This document shows, in pieces, positions 17,842-26,960 of a stretch of DNA of 37,716 nt. Numbering within the stretch: position 1 is the first letter of the stretch; each line of letters starts with the position of its first letter. The stretch is taken from NCBI GenBank assembly GCA_030727625.1, contig JANRBI010000276.1:4789-42504 (forward strand). The letters are read 5' to 3'. The notes below the pieces were generated by a model. It searched no databases. It had not been told where the DNA came from and saw only the letters and a list, made by a program, of their open reading frames with translations. The DNA is from Salibacteraceae bacterium (GTDB lineage: Bacteria; Bacteroidota; Bacteroidia; Flavobacteriales_G; Salibacteraceae). The position numbers and the translations under genes are program-made.

Positions 17842-19167
17842 TTGTCCAACAGCTTAGTCGATTTTTGGGAATATTTATTACTACCTGTATACGCTGGAAT
17901 AGTAATTGGATTGGGTTATTTTCTTGCGCCCAAGGAAAATAAAAGACTTTTTACATCAGCCTTGAGTCTGCGAGTTGTAGGTGCGGTTTTCTTTGCCGGA
18001 ATTTATCTTTTCTATTATGGAGGCGGTGATACGCTCGCATACTATCACACTGCAGTGCCTTTTGTAAACATGTTTTTGAATGATTTTCAATCTGGACTGC
18101 GACTGTATCTAGATAGCTATTCAATTGAAAACTACACTTCATTTAATAATAGCACAGGCTATCCACTAGGCTATATATATTCTGATAGTCAAACATTTAC
18201 AGTTTCAAAAATCTTAGTTCCGCTGCTTTTCCTCTCTTTTAAAAGTTACTTACTCTGCTCTGTGCTTCTGTCAGGAATAACATTTATAGGCTCTTGGAAA
18301 CTTTTCCTTCTTTTTAAAGCGATTTTAAGCGATCAAAGAATTGCATCGATTGCCGCATTATTCATACCCAGTGTACTGTTTTGGGGTTCAGGAATTTCCA
18401 AAGACACAATAACATATACATCTGCAGCTTACTTCGTATATAGTTTCTATTTCATAATAATCAAGCGCAAATTCCAACTAAGAAAAATATTCTTTTCTGT
18501 CCTAGCTCTTTACATCATCATTTCCATCAAACCTTACATTTTTCTTGTTCTACTGCCAGGTATTTTGCTTTGGTTGCTAAGTGCTCCAGTATCTAGATTA
18601 AAAAATACGTTCCTCAGAAGAATAACTTTACCCCTCGTTGGCATATTAAGCGGTGGAGTATTCTTTTTCTTGTTCAATCAGTTCAGTGATTTTTTTGGAT
18701 CGTACGCTGCCGATCAGATTTTAGAGAAGGCGCTTGTAACACAAGAAGATTTGAAACGAGATTATTACGGTGGTAACTCCTTTGACATTGGCACTGTAAA
18801 CCCAACATTTTTGGGTGTTTTGTCAAAAGTGCCAATCGCTACTTTTTACGGTCTATTTGGACCCACCATTTTTCAAGTTCGAAATATTGTAATGCTCTTT
18901 TCGGCAGCCGAAAACACGGTTTTGGCATTTTTAACCCTTCGTTTACTGATAAAAGTTAGTTTCAGAAAAATAATCAAGCAAATCGCAGATCACCCAATCT
19001 TCCTCTTTTGTATTATTTTCTCTCTGACATTCGCATTTTCAATCGGTTTCACTACACCAAATTTTGGTGCGTTAGTTCGATTTAAAATTCCCCTGATGCC
19101 GTTTTTCACATTTTTCTTGTTGGGAATGTATAAGGCCAAAAATGCCGAGAAAGGACTTGGAACATAA
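17842..19167 (+). CDS. Polytopic membrane protein, possibly polysaccharide polymerase-like (TTG start)
   Basis: 441 aa, about 8-10 hydrophobic segments, large loop with YYHTAVPFVNMFLNDFQSG, SVLFWGSGISKDTITY. No family confidently recognised. Confidence 0.6.
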   Translation: MSNSLVDFWEYLLLPVYAGIVIGLGYFLAPKENKRLFTSALSLRVVGAVFFAGIYLFYYGGGDTLAYYHTAVPFVNMFLNDFQSGLRLYLDSYSIENYTSFNNSTGYPLGYIYSDSQTFTVSKILVPLLFLSFKSYLLCSVLLSGITFIGSWKLFLLFKAILSDQRIASIAALFIPSVLFWGSGISKDTITYTSAAYFVYSFYFIIIKRKFQLRKIFFSVLALYIIISIKPYIFLVLLPGILLWLLSAPVSRLKNTFLRRITLPLVGILSGGVFFFLFNQFSDFFGSYAADQILEKALVTQEDLKRDYYGGNSFDIGTVNPTFLGVLSKVPIATFYGLFGPTIFQVRNIVMLFSAAENTVLAFLTLRLLIKVSFRKIIKQIADHPIFLFCIIFSLTFAFSIGFTTPNFGALVRFKIPLMPFFTFFLLGMYKAKNAEKGLGT

Positions 19168-19178
19168 TTAATTTTTAT

Positions 19179-19757
19179 ATGAAAAAACTAGTATTCGCCT
19201 CGGGCAACAAGCACAAACTGTCAGAGATAGCTAACAAACTTGTTAATGAATTAGAAGTAATTTCCATGCGTGATTTGGGCTTTGAAGATGAAATAGAAGA
19301 GCCCGGAGCAACCCTTGCAGAGAATGCAGAGATTAAAGCCAAACATATTAAGGAGCTTTATTCTATTGACTGTTTTGCTGACGATACAGGATTAGAAATA
19401 GAAGCCTTGGATGGCGCGCCAGGTGTTTACTCTGCTCGCTTTGCTGGTGAAGGTTGCTCATTTGATGATAATGTGCAAAAAACGTTGGATTTATTAGCTG
19501 ACGAACCAAATAGAAAGGCATGCTTCAGAACTGTTATTTGTCTCATCATCAATAACGAAACCCACTTTTTTGAAGGACGAGTTGATGGTGAAATATCCAC
19601 ACAAAGATTTGGAACAGATGGCTTTGGCTATGATCCTATTTTCAGGCCCGATGGTTTCGAAAAGACCTTTGCTGAAATGTCTCAATCAGAAAAAAACCAG
19701 GTAAGCCATCGCGCTTTGGCAGTGGACAAATTGGTCGGATTTCTTAAATCTAACTAA
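19179..19757 (+). CDS. rdgB: XTP/dITP (non-canonical purine NTP) pyrophosphatase
   Basis: KKLVFASGNKHKLSEI, CFADDTGLEIEALDGAPGVYSARFAGE, FGYDPIFRPDGFEKTFAEMSQSEKNQVSHRALAV. Confidence 0.95.
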   Translation: MKKLVFASGNKHKLSEIANKLVNELEVISMRDLGFEDEIEEPGATLAENAEIKAKHIKELYSIDCFADDTGLEIEALDGAPGVYSARFAGEGCSFDDNVQKTLDLLADEPNRKACFRTVICLIINNETHFFEGRVDGEISTQRFGTDGFGYDPIFRPDGFEKTFAEMSQSEKNQVSHRALAVDKLVGFLKSN

Positions 19758-20754
19758 TGCGCTTGAGCAGAGTCGGCTCGTTGAACATAGACTCTACTGT
19801 AAGATCGAAGAAACTCTGAAGGGTATATCCAGCATAAATGGCTTGCTGTGGAATAATACTGGCCTCACTTAAGCCGGGAGTGGTATTTACTTCGATAAGG
19901 TAAACGCCATCCTTACACACCATAAAATCTACTCGTATCATTCCGCTACAACCAACATAATGGTAAATATTCTCCGTCAATCGCATGACTTCGTTATATG
20001 TATCAGCAGGTAAGCGAGCAGGCGTAATTTCTTGGGTTTTGTTGTTCAAATATTTCGATTCATAGTCGAAGAATTCGTTAGCAGGAACAATTTCTGTGAC
20101 TGCAGTCGCTTTAGGTTTTCCGTCTACTTTAATGCAACCACAGCTTACCTCTGTACCATCTAAAAAAGATTCTACCAAAGCCGAAACGCCATCTGCTTGA
20201 GCTTTCTCAATAGCCAAAACGACTTCTTCAATTTTTTTAACCTTAGTTACACCTAGGCTAGAGCCACCATCATTTGGTTTTATAAAACATGGCAAACCTA
20301 CGCGATCGACAATTTCTTGAGGTATTATTTCATCACCAATTCTTACAATATAACTCTTGGCTACATTAATGCCCGAAGCGCTCAAATAGCGATTGCAAGC
20401 GCTTTTGTCAAAAGTGATGGACGAAGCAAGCACACCGCAATTGTTATACGGAATACCGAGTAGATCAAAATAACCTTGGATTTTACCGTCTTCTCCAGGT
20501 GTGCCGTGAATAGCGTTGAACACACCATCAAACACTACTTTTCTATCGCCAAGTTGAAAAGAGAAGTCATCCTTGTTAATGTCAATTCGCTCCACATCTA
20601 CCAAAGCTTGCCAAAGCTTTACATCGATATCGATCAAGAAAGACTCAAATTTTTCTGGATTAAGATATTTCGCAACAATTTGAGCGCTTTTCTCTGAAAT
20701 GGCTCTTTCCCCTGAAAAGCCTCCAAAAATGATGGCAATAGTTTTCTTTCCCAC
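19750..20754 (-). CDS. ddl: D-alanine--D-alanine ligase
   Basis: IAIIFGGFSGERAISEKSA, IHGTPGEDGKIQGYFDLLGIPYNNCGVLAS, PCFIKPNDGGSSLGVTKV, YLIEVNTTPGLSEASIIPQQA. Confidence 0.95.
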   Translation of the reverse strand: MGKKTIAIIFGGFSGERAISEKSAQIVAKYLNPEKFESFLIDIDVKLWQALVDVERIDINKDDFSFQLGDRKVVFDGVFNAIHGTPGEDGKIQGYFDLLGIPYNNCGVLASSITFDKSACNRYLSASGINVAKSYIVRIGDEIIPQEIVDRVGLPCFIKPNDGGSSLGVTKVKKIEEVVLAIEKAQADGVSALVESFLDGTEVSCGCIKVDGKPKATAVTEIVPANEFFDYESKYLNNKTQEITPARLPADTYNEVMRLTENIYHYVGCSGMIRVDFMVCKDGVYLIEVNTTPGLSEASIIPQQAIYAGYTLQSFFDLTVESMFNEPTLLKRIS

Positions 20755-20780
20755 GTTGTGATTGATCTAAATGATTGAAT

Positions 20781-20788
20781 CAAAAATA
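20781..20788 (-). promoter_or_regulatory. Exact TAnnTTTG promoter-like element for ddl
   Basis: Plus-strand CAAAAATA = minus-strand TATTTTTG, 26 nt upstream of the ddl ATG. Confidence 0.4.
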
Positions 20789-20844
20789 ATGGGCTAAACC
20801 AGCAAGAATAAAGGCCTAAGCCGATATTATGAACAAGAAAGAGT

Positions 20845-21777
20845 TTAGTTTTTAAGCTCCTGCAAAATCACTTGTAGACCTTCATCTAAACCTGTATTTG
20901 GCTTATAGTTGATGAAGTTCTCAAGCTTTTCTGAGCTTCCATATCTTCTCCCTACTTCGTAATCGTAGCGTTTACTTGGCGCATCGATATACTTCAGCGG
21001 GCTTTGTGAACCTGTAATTGATTTGATTTTTTGAGCCAGATCAGAAATGGTAGCTTCCTTTTCGTTCGCAATATTGAAGATTTCAAATCCCTTCACTTTT
21101 TCGGCTAGCAACACGGTCGATTTTACTGCATCTTCCACGTAAGTAAAATCTCTAGTTTGCTCACCGCTGCCAAATACAGTTAGTGCTTCGCCATCCAAAG
21201 CTTGTTCGAAAAATCTAGGAATTACCATTCGGTTATCTTGACGAAGACCATAAACATTGAAGAATCTGAGCGCAATAGAATCGATTCCTTTTTCCTCGTA
21301 AAGAGACGCAAGGTAAATCTCATTATAGCGCTTAGCCATTGCATAGCTGGTTCTTGGATCTACTAAAATGTCTTCATTAACGCTTTGTTCTAAAGCCAAA
21401 TGACCATAAATACCACTGGTTGATGCATAAATAATCTTAGAAATACCATTTTCGATGGCGGCAGCGGCAACGCTTTGCATTCCATTTACCTCGGTTTCCA
21501 TTGTTTCTATCGGATTATCAGCCACGATGTCAACACCTAAAATTGCCGCAAAGTGAAAAATGATATCTGCCCCTTTTGAAAGTTCAGCAACTTTTGCACG
21601 ATCGCAGACATCTACACGATGAAATTCAATTTTTGATAAAACTTCTTTTGGGATTTTATTTCCTCTCAAAAGAGTATCAATTACTACTACTTGATTTCCT
21701 TGTTCTACGAGCAAAGCTGTAAGGTGTGAACCGATAAAGCCCGCACCACCTGTGATAACTATTCTTTGGTTTGTCAT
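20845..21777 (-). CDS. NAD-dependent epimerase/dehydratase (nucleotide-sugar, extended SDR)
   Basis: MTNQRIVITGGAGFIGSHLTALLVEQGNQVVVIDTL, STSGIYGH, SYAMAKRYNE, LRFFNVYGLRQDNRMVIPRF. Confidence 0.9.
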   Translation of the reverse strand: MTNQRIVITGGAGFIGSHLTALLVEQGNQVVVIDTLLRGNKIPKEVLSKIEFHRVDVCDRAKVAELSKGADIIFHFAAILGVDIVADNPIETMETEVNGMQSVAAAAIENGISKIIYASTSGIYGHLALEQSVNEDILVDPRTSYAMAKRYNEIYLASLYEEKGIDSIALRFFNVYGLRQDNRMVIPRFFEQALDGEALTVFGSGEQTRDFTYVEDAVKSTVLLAEKVKGFEIFNIANEKEATISDLAQKIKSITGSQSPLKYIDAPSKRYDYEVGRRYGSSEKLENFINYKPNTGLDEGLQVILQELKN

Positions 21778-21862
21778 TTTTTTTTCGACTTGCGGGACAA
21801 ATGTGTGAATTTAGAACGTGAATTACTTCTATAAAATTGAAAACTTGCACTTGAAAGGCAAT

Positions 21863-21870
21863 TATCTTTG
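21863..21870 (+). promoter_or_regulatory. Exact TAnnTTTG promoter-like element 7 nt before the PASTA gene ATG
   Basis: TATCTTTG at 21863-21870; the likely start ATG is at 21878. Confidence 0.4.
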
Positions 21871-21877
21871 GCGACCT

Positions 21878-22687
21878 ATGATACGATTCATATTTTCAAA
21901 AAAATTCCTGATTAATCTCACACTCGCCATGATGCTTGTAGGGTTAGCGTTAACTGGCTCATATTTCTTTCTTGCTAACTATACTAGACCTGACGCAGTA
22001 GCGGAAGTACCAAGCGTAATTGGTTTTGATATTCTTGAAGCTGAAGCCGTTTTGAAAAATGCAAATCTTCAAGGGGTAGTTATTGATTCAATTTACCTGA
22101 AAGGGAAACCAGGTGGAGAAATTGTTCAGCAAGATCCTGAAGAAAATGCTTCTGTTAAGGAGAATCGAAAAATATATCTAACCATTACACGTTTCAACAC
22201 TCCAATGGTGAAACTTCCTAATGTTATGCAGTCATTATCCGTGGCAATTTCAAGACTGAAATCATACGGATTTATGGATTTTGAAATTACTTCCAAACCT
22301 TCAGAATGCACTGATTGCGTGATAGACGTTTTACATAGAGGTAAAAGCGTAAAGCCGGGAACAAACATTCCAAAAGGCGCAAAGTTGACGTTAGTGGTTG
22401 GAGCTGGACAAACGGGCGAATTGATTTTTGTTCCGGTTCTTTATGGTCTTAATGCATCGTCCGCAGAAACTTTACTGCAAGAAAAAGGACTTAACCTTGG
22501 CGCTGCACCTTGCGCGGATTGTGCAACCGCAGAAGATTCGGCTCGCGCTGTGATTTACCGTCAAATACCAAATCCTGAAAACGAGAATATGATTTCTGTA
22601 GGCTCATCCATTGATGTGTTTCTAACGTCTGACTCTACACTTATTCCAGTGATTGAAACAGATTCAAATCAGCTTAAAGATCTTTAA
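21878..22687 (+). CDS. PASTA-domain membrane-anchored protein
   Basis: The ORF track start is 21818; ATG 21878 gives MIRFIFSKKFLINLTLAMMLVGLALTGSYFFL (TM anchor). Three PASTA-like repeats (VPSVIGFDILEAEAVLKNANL..., LPNVMQSLSVAISRLKSYGF..., VPVLYGLNASSAETLLQEKGL...). Confidence 0.88.
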   Translation: MIRFIFSKKFLINLTLAMMLVGLALTGSYFFLANYTRPDAVAEVPSVIGFDILEAEAVLKNANLQGVVIDSIYLKGKPGGEIVQQDPEENASVKENRKIYLTITRFNTPMVKLPNVMQSLSVAISRLKSYGFMDFEITSKPSECTDCVIDVLHRGKSVKPGTNIPKGAKLTLVVGAGQTGELIFVPVLYGLNASSAETLLQEKGLNLGAAPCADCATAEDSARAVIYRQIPNPENENMISVGSSIDVFLTSDSTLIPVIETDSNQLKDL

Positions 22688-24894
22688 TGAAATTATTTAA
22701 AGCCTGTGTTACCTTCTTATTAGTATTTGTGCTTGGCGCGCTTTCGGCACAAGAAGAACTTTTGCCTTTAAGATACAACTCACAATTACAAGACCTATTC
22801 AACGCTTCACAAAGCCAATTAGCAAATAGCCGAGCTAACTTACGCGTTGGCAATATCGTGTACCGTATTGACACGATGGAGCTTCCGTTTATTGATGACT
22901 TTTCGAAAAACTACATCAAACAATACAAAGCCAAACAAACCGACCCAAATGTTTCACCTGAAACTCGCACTTTATTTAGTGCAAACGGCTTAACCCCAGA
23001 ATTTTTAGAACTTGTATTCTACCCAACATACAACTACACCAAATTATTGAATGGGACAGAAGACTCTTCTCTAGCGGATGAAATACATATTGTTTACTAC
23101 GACACAAGCGGAATTGAGATTGCATTCGATACTGCGTTTTCAAATTTGATTTCCACTTTTAATGAAACCACAGGCTTAGTTACCTATGACACATTAGCCG
23201 CTGAAACACTGCTCGTGAATACGTTTGACACGCTTTTCGTTGTTGCAGATGATGGCTCAAGATGGGTTACACAATCACACAAAATTGGTGATCGAGCGGC
23301 TTTCATTAATAATAACTACGCTTTAAACCCACTAACCCAAGGCGTTGCAACACTTGACGGAACGGATGCTGTTGGTTTTCCATACGATATTACAACTGAA
23401 ACAACGTATGGCGAAGCCGATTTACTAGAAAGCAAGCCACTTAACATTGACAGTACCATGTCAAATGTATTTCTCAGCTTCTTTTACCAAGGAGGTGGCA
23501 TTGGAAATTCACCAGATGCGGATGATTCTTTGGTGGTTGATTTCTATAATGTACGTGATAAACAATGGGAAAGAGTTTGGAGCATTGGAGGTACTACAGA
23601 ATTTGATTCAGTTTTCTCAGATCAAGTAGTTCTCTCAGTATCAGGAAATAAGTTTTTGAGAAAAGGATTTCAGTTTAGGTTTAGAAACTACGCGACACTT
23701 AGCGGTAGCTACGATCATTGGCATATTGACTATGTGAGATTAGACAAAAATGTGGACACAACTAAAATCGATACCATATTCGACATTTCTTATATCACTG
23801 GAACCACTTCTTATTTGGGTCAATACACCTCCGTGCCATACCGTCATTATTTGGCCGCTCCAACCATGTTTCAAGGTGAATCTAACCAAGTTAGCATTAA
23901 AAATATTGGGCCAGATGCGCTTTTCGTTGACGGTATTTCTTGTTCATTGACCGATAAGGATAATAATGAACTTGTATCTTATTCTACTACTCAAGATCAA
24001 TTTCAACCAAACACTACTGTTACGCTGAATCTTCTTTTACCAACAACACAAATTTTTCCTGATGATGGAGAAAATTTTGCCACGTTTAGCACTACTTGCC
24101 TCTACAGCGCTACTGGTAATAACGATTTGTATGTTAATGATACGATCAGAAGTGAGCAAGCTTTTAGAGATTACTATTCTTATGATGATGGCACGGCCGA
24201 AAATGCTTACGCACTTACTGGAGCTGGGCTTTCGCTTGCTTACAAATTCGAAACTCCAATAAAAGACACATTGAAGGCATTTTACATAAATCTGCCTCAA
24301 ATGCAGCATGACCAAAACCCAGAGCTTTCTTTTAAATTGACAGTTTGGACCGATTTGAATAACGATCCTATTTATGAAGACATCGCATTCAAAACACCAA
24401 AATATACAAAGGGAAATGAATTCTCCAGATATGAACTGGATGAAGAAGTGGAAGTAAATGGAACATTCTACATTGGTTTTACGCAGTCAGAAGCAACAAA
24501 AATTTATGTTGGTTTTGACTTGAACAACGATGCCAGTGACAAAATCGCCTACAAAGTGAATGGCGAATGGTTGCCGAGTAAGAAAAAAGGAGCATTGCTG
24601 CTTCGTCCTGATTTTGGCACCGAAGACATTCTCGCAATCAGCGAAGTAAACAAGCCGAAAACGGTATTGACGGTTTATCCAAACCCAACCAATAGTTCTT
24701 TTCAAATTTCAGGTCTTGACGAGCCAGCCAACATTACAGTGTTTACCATTGATGGTAAAATGGCTTTGACCAGGACAATCGATCAAAATAATCAAATCAA
24801 CTGCAGCCATTTAGCAGAAGGTCTTTATTTCATTCAGGCTATTGGATTAAATTCTGGCAACACTTATTCTGCACGAGTGGTAATTACGCAGTAA
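22687..24894 (+). CDS. Secreted T9SS cargo protein with type A sorting domain
   Basis: N-terminal signal peptide (FKACVTFLLVFVLGALSAQE). C-terminal VLTVYPNPTNSSFQISGL...TVFTIDGK...LAEGLYFIQAI...ARVVITQ. Its ATG overlaps the upstream TAA (TAATG). Confidence 0.88.
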   Translation: MKLFKACVTFLLVFVLGALSAQEELLPLRYNSQLQDLFNASQSQLANSRANLRVGNIVYRIDTMELPFIDDFSKNYIKQYKAKQTDPNVSPETRTLFSANGLTPEFLELVFYPTYNYTKLLNGTEDSSLADEIHIVYYDTSGIEIAFDTAFSNLISTFNETTGLVTYDTLAAETLLVNTFDTLFVVADDGSRWVTQSHKIGDRAAFINNNYALNPLTQGVATLDGTDAVGFPYDITTETTYGEADLLESKPLNIDSTMSNVFLSFFYQGGGIGNSPDADDSLVVDFYNVRDKQWERVWSIGGTTEFDSVFSDQVVLSVSGNKFLRKGFQFRFRNYATLSGSYDHWHIDYVRLDKNVDTTKIDTIFDISYITGTTSYLGQYTSVPYRHYLAAPTMFQGESNQVSIKNIGPDALFVDGISCSLTDKDNNELVSYSTTQDQFQPNTTVTLNLLLPTTQIFPDDGENFATFSTTCLYSATGNNDLYVNDTIRSEQAFRDYYSYDDGTAENAYALTGAGLSLAYKFETPIKDTLKAFYINLPQMQHDQNPELSFKLTVWTDLNNDPIYEDIAFKTPKYTKGNEFSRYELDEEVEVNGTFYIGFTQSEATKIYVGFDLNNDASDKIAYKVNGEWLPSKKKGALLLRPDFGTEDILAISEVNKPKTVLTVYPNPTNSSFQISGLDEPANITVFTIDGKMALTRTIDQNNQINCSHLAEGLYFIQAIGLNSGNTYSARVVITQ

Positions 24895-24903
24895 TCTTGC
24901 AGT

Positions 24904-25962
24904 ATGACATCATTTCATGAGTCTTACGAAGACGAACAAGAAGAAGAAATTTTCGAACATCACAAACTTATCGCTGATAGCGGGCAATCGCCACTGCGGG
25001 TTGACAAGTTTTTGATTGACAAAATCCCAAATATTTCACGAAGCAAACTAGCCGTAGCAGCCAAAAACGGCAATATTTTGGTGAACGGTGAGGTTGTAAA
25101 GCAGAATTACAAGGTAAAACCTCATGACGAAATCAGCTTGGTATATGCGCATCCGAAACGTGAGCTAGAGCTTATTCCGCAAGACATTCCGTTGAATATT
25201 TTGTACGAAGATGACTATGTTACGGTGGTAAACAAACCATCCAACATGGTAGTGCATCCTGGTCACGGAAACTACAGCGGCACTTTGGTAAACGCATTGA
25301 TTTTCCATTACGGCCAGTTGCCCAAAAACCCAACCAGCGAAGAAGCTTTTCCAGGATTGGTGCATCGCATTGATAAAGACACCACAGGACTTTTGGTAAT
25401 AGCAAAAACCGAAGATGCCCTGAACAAATTGGCGGCTCAGTTTTATAACAGAACCATTGACAGACATTATTACGCCATAGTTTGGGGTGATGTGGCTGAA
25501 GATAAAGGCACTGTTACAGGCAACATTGCTAGATCGAACAACGACCGCAAGCAGATGGCTGTTTTTGAAGATGAAACCATCGGTAAACATGCGGTAACTC
25601 ACTACGAAGTACTCGAAAGATTGGGCTATGTGACACTAGTAAAGTGCAAGCTTGATACAGGTCGCACGCACCAAATTCGTGTACACATGAAATACATCGG
25701 CCATCCTCTTTTTGGAGATGTACGCTATGGCGGAAATCGCATCATTAAAGGAACAACCTTTACTAAGTATCGCCAATTTATTGACAATTGCTTCAACATT
25801 TTGCCTCGTCAAGCTTTACATGCAAAAAGCCTCGGCTTCATACATCCAGCCACTGGAGAGTATGTTTATTTTGAAAGTGAATTACCATCAGACATGGTTG
25901 AAGTGCTTGAAAAATGGCGCACTTACTCAAAGTCGAGAGTCGAAGACAATAGCGAAGATTAG
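24904..25962 (+). CDS. RluA/RluD-family 23S rRNA pseudouridine synthase
   Basis: S4 domain (VDKFLIDKIPNISRSKLAVAAKNGNILVNG) and catalytic motif FPGLVHRIDKDTTGLLVIAKT; TGRTHQIRVHMKYIGHPLFGD. Confidence 0.95.
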   Translation: MTSFHESYEDEQEEEIFEHHKLIADSGQSPLRVDKFLIDKIPNISRSKLAVAAKNGNILVNGEVVKQNYKVKPHDEISLVYAHPKRELELIPQDIPLNILYEDDYVTVVNKPSNMVVHPGHGNYSGTLVNALIFHYGQLPKNPTSEEAFPGLVHRIDKDTTGLLVIAKTEDALNKLAAQFYNRTIDRHYYAIVWGDVAEDKGTVTGNIARSNNDRKQMAVFEDETIGKHAVTHYEVLERLGYVTLVKCKLDTGRTHQIRVHMKYIGHPLFGDVRYGGNRIIKGTTFTKYRQFIDNCFNILPRQALHAKSLGFIHPATGEYVYFESELPSDMVEVLEKWRTYSKSRVEDNSED

Positions 25963-26960
25963 AATTTAGCACAAGGAATCAAGAAACGGCTGCGTCTGCG
26001 TTTCCGTTTTTTGCGTTCACTTGCTAGCTCCCAAACCATAGACAATTCATGCGCTCCACCAGAATTGGTGATGAGTTTACTTACGGTTAAATCATAAGAA
26101 TAGGCCATCGCAAAATCTTTGTACTCGAAGCCCAACAAAGCAATAATTGCATCTGCATTTGGCTGCTCATACGTATTGCTCTTGATTGGTAAACCCCGAT
26201 AATAAAGTCCTGTAGTAAGCACTTTATATTTGAAATAAGCGCCAACATCCAGTTGATCCCATTTGGCTTGCGCCTTGTAATGGGCCACAACCGTAACACT
26301 GGATATTTCTTTCTTTTTTACATTTTGTTTGATCACATAGTTGTAACCGCCTTGCATCGAAAAGCGCATTGGCAATCGCACTTCTTGATCAATCAATGAT
26401 TGATTTGGTCTATTGACATGGTTAAACGCCATACCTCCCCACCAATGCTTTTGATACGCAATGTAGCCGAAACCCAAATCGGGATAGCGCACTGGTTCTG
26501 CTGTAAATTGATTGACCGAACCTGAAATTGGATTATCATAAATAAGCTGATCGCCAAAAACCAATTCACCTTGATTTATATCACGAAATGTATAAGAGAA
26601 ATACATTCCCGGCTTGAAAGCCAAGGTTCTAGACAAACGCAAGGTATATGAATAGCTAAGCGAAATATTGGTGTATTGTAAGGCTACCGATCCTGCTTTA
26701 TCATGCTGAACGGCCAACGCCAATCCACTATTTAGTTCATCAATGTTGTAATCAAAACTTGCTGCATATGAAATAAACTGGCCTGGCATTGCTGGCCATT
26801 GATTGCGGTAATTAACCACCGCGCGCGCTTGAACTGTATTTCCTGCAAAGGCAGGATTCATATAAATAGGTGCAGAATAAAATTGCGAAAACTGCGGATC
26901 TTGCGCCCACAATTTGCTATGGCCAACTAACATCAATATGAGTAAGAAACCTACTCTCAT
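25959..26960 (-). CDS. PorP/SprF-family T9SS outer-membrane protein
   Basis: Signal peptide, then AQDPQFSQFYSAPIYMNPAFAGNTVQARAVVNYRNQWPAMPGQFISYAASFDYN, and a C-terminal basic tail ending CAKF. Confidence 0.93.
   Translation of the reverse strand: MRVGFLLILMLVGHSKLWAQDPQFSQFYSAPIYMNPAFAGNTVQARAVVNYRNQWPAMPGQFISYAASFDYNIDELNSGLALAVQHDKAGSVALQYTNISLSYSYTLRLSRTLAFKPGMYFSYTFRDINQGELVFGDQLIYDNPISGSVNQFTAEPVRYPDLGFGYIAYQKHWWGGMAFNHVNRPNQSLIDQEVRLPMRFSMQGGYNYVIKQNVKKKEISSVTVVAHYKAQAKWDQLDVGAYFKYKVLTTGLYYRGLPIKSNTYEQPNADAIIALLGFEYKDFAMAYSYDLTVSKLITNSGGAHELSMVWELASERKKRKRRRSRFLIPCAKF

Noticed and set aside
24037-25602. ORFs 24037..24315, 24487..24705, 25165..25602, 25220..25405 (-)
   Set aside because: Antisense shadows of the T9SS cargo and RluD genes, whose protein motifs are clear.
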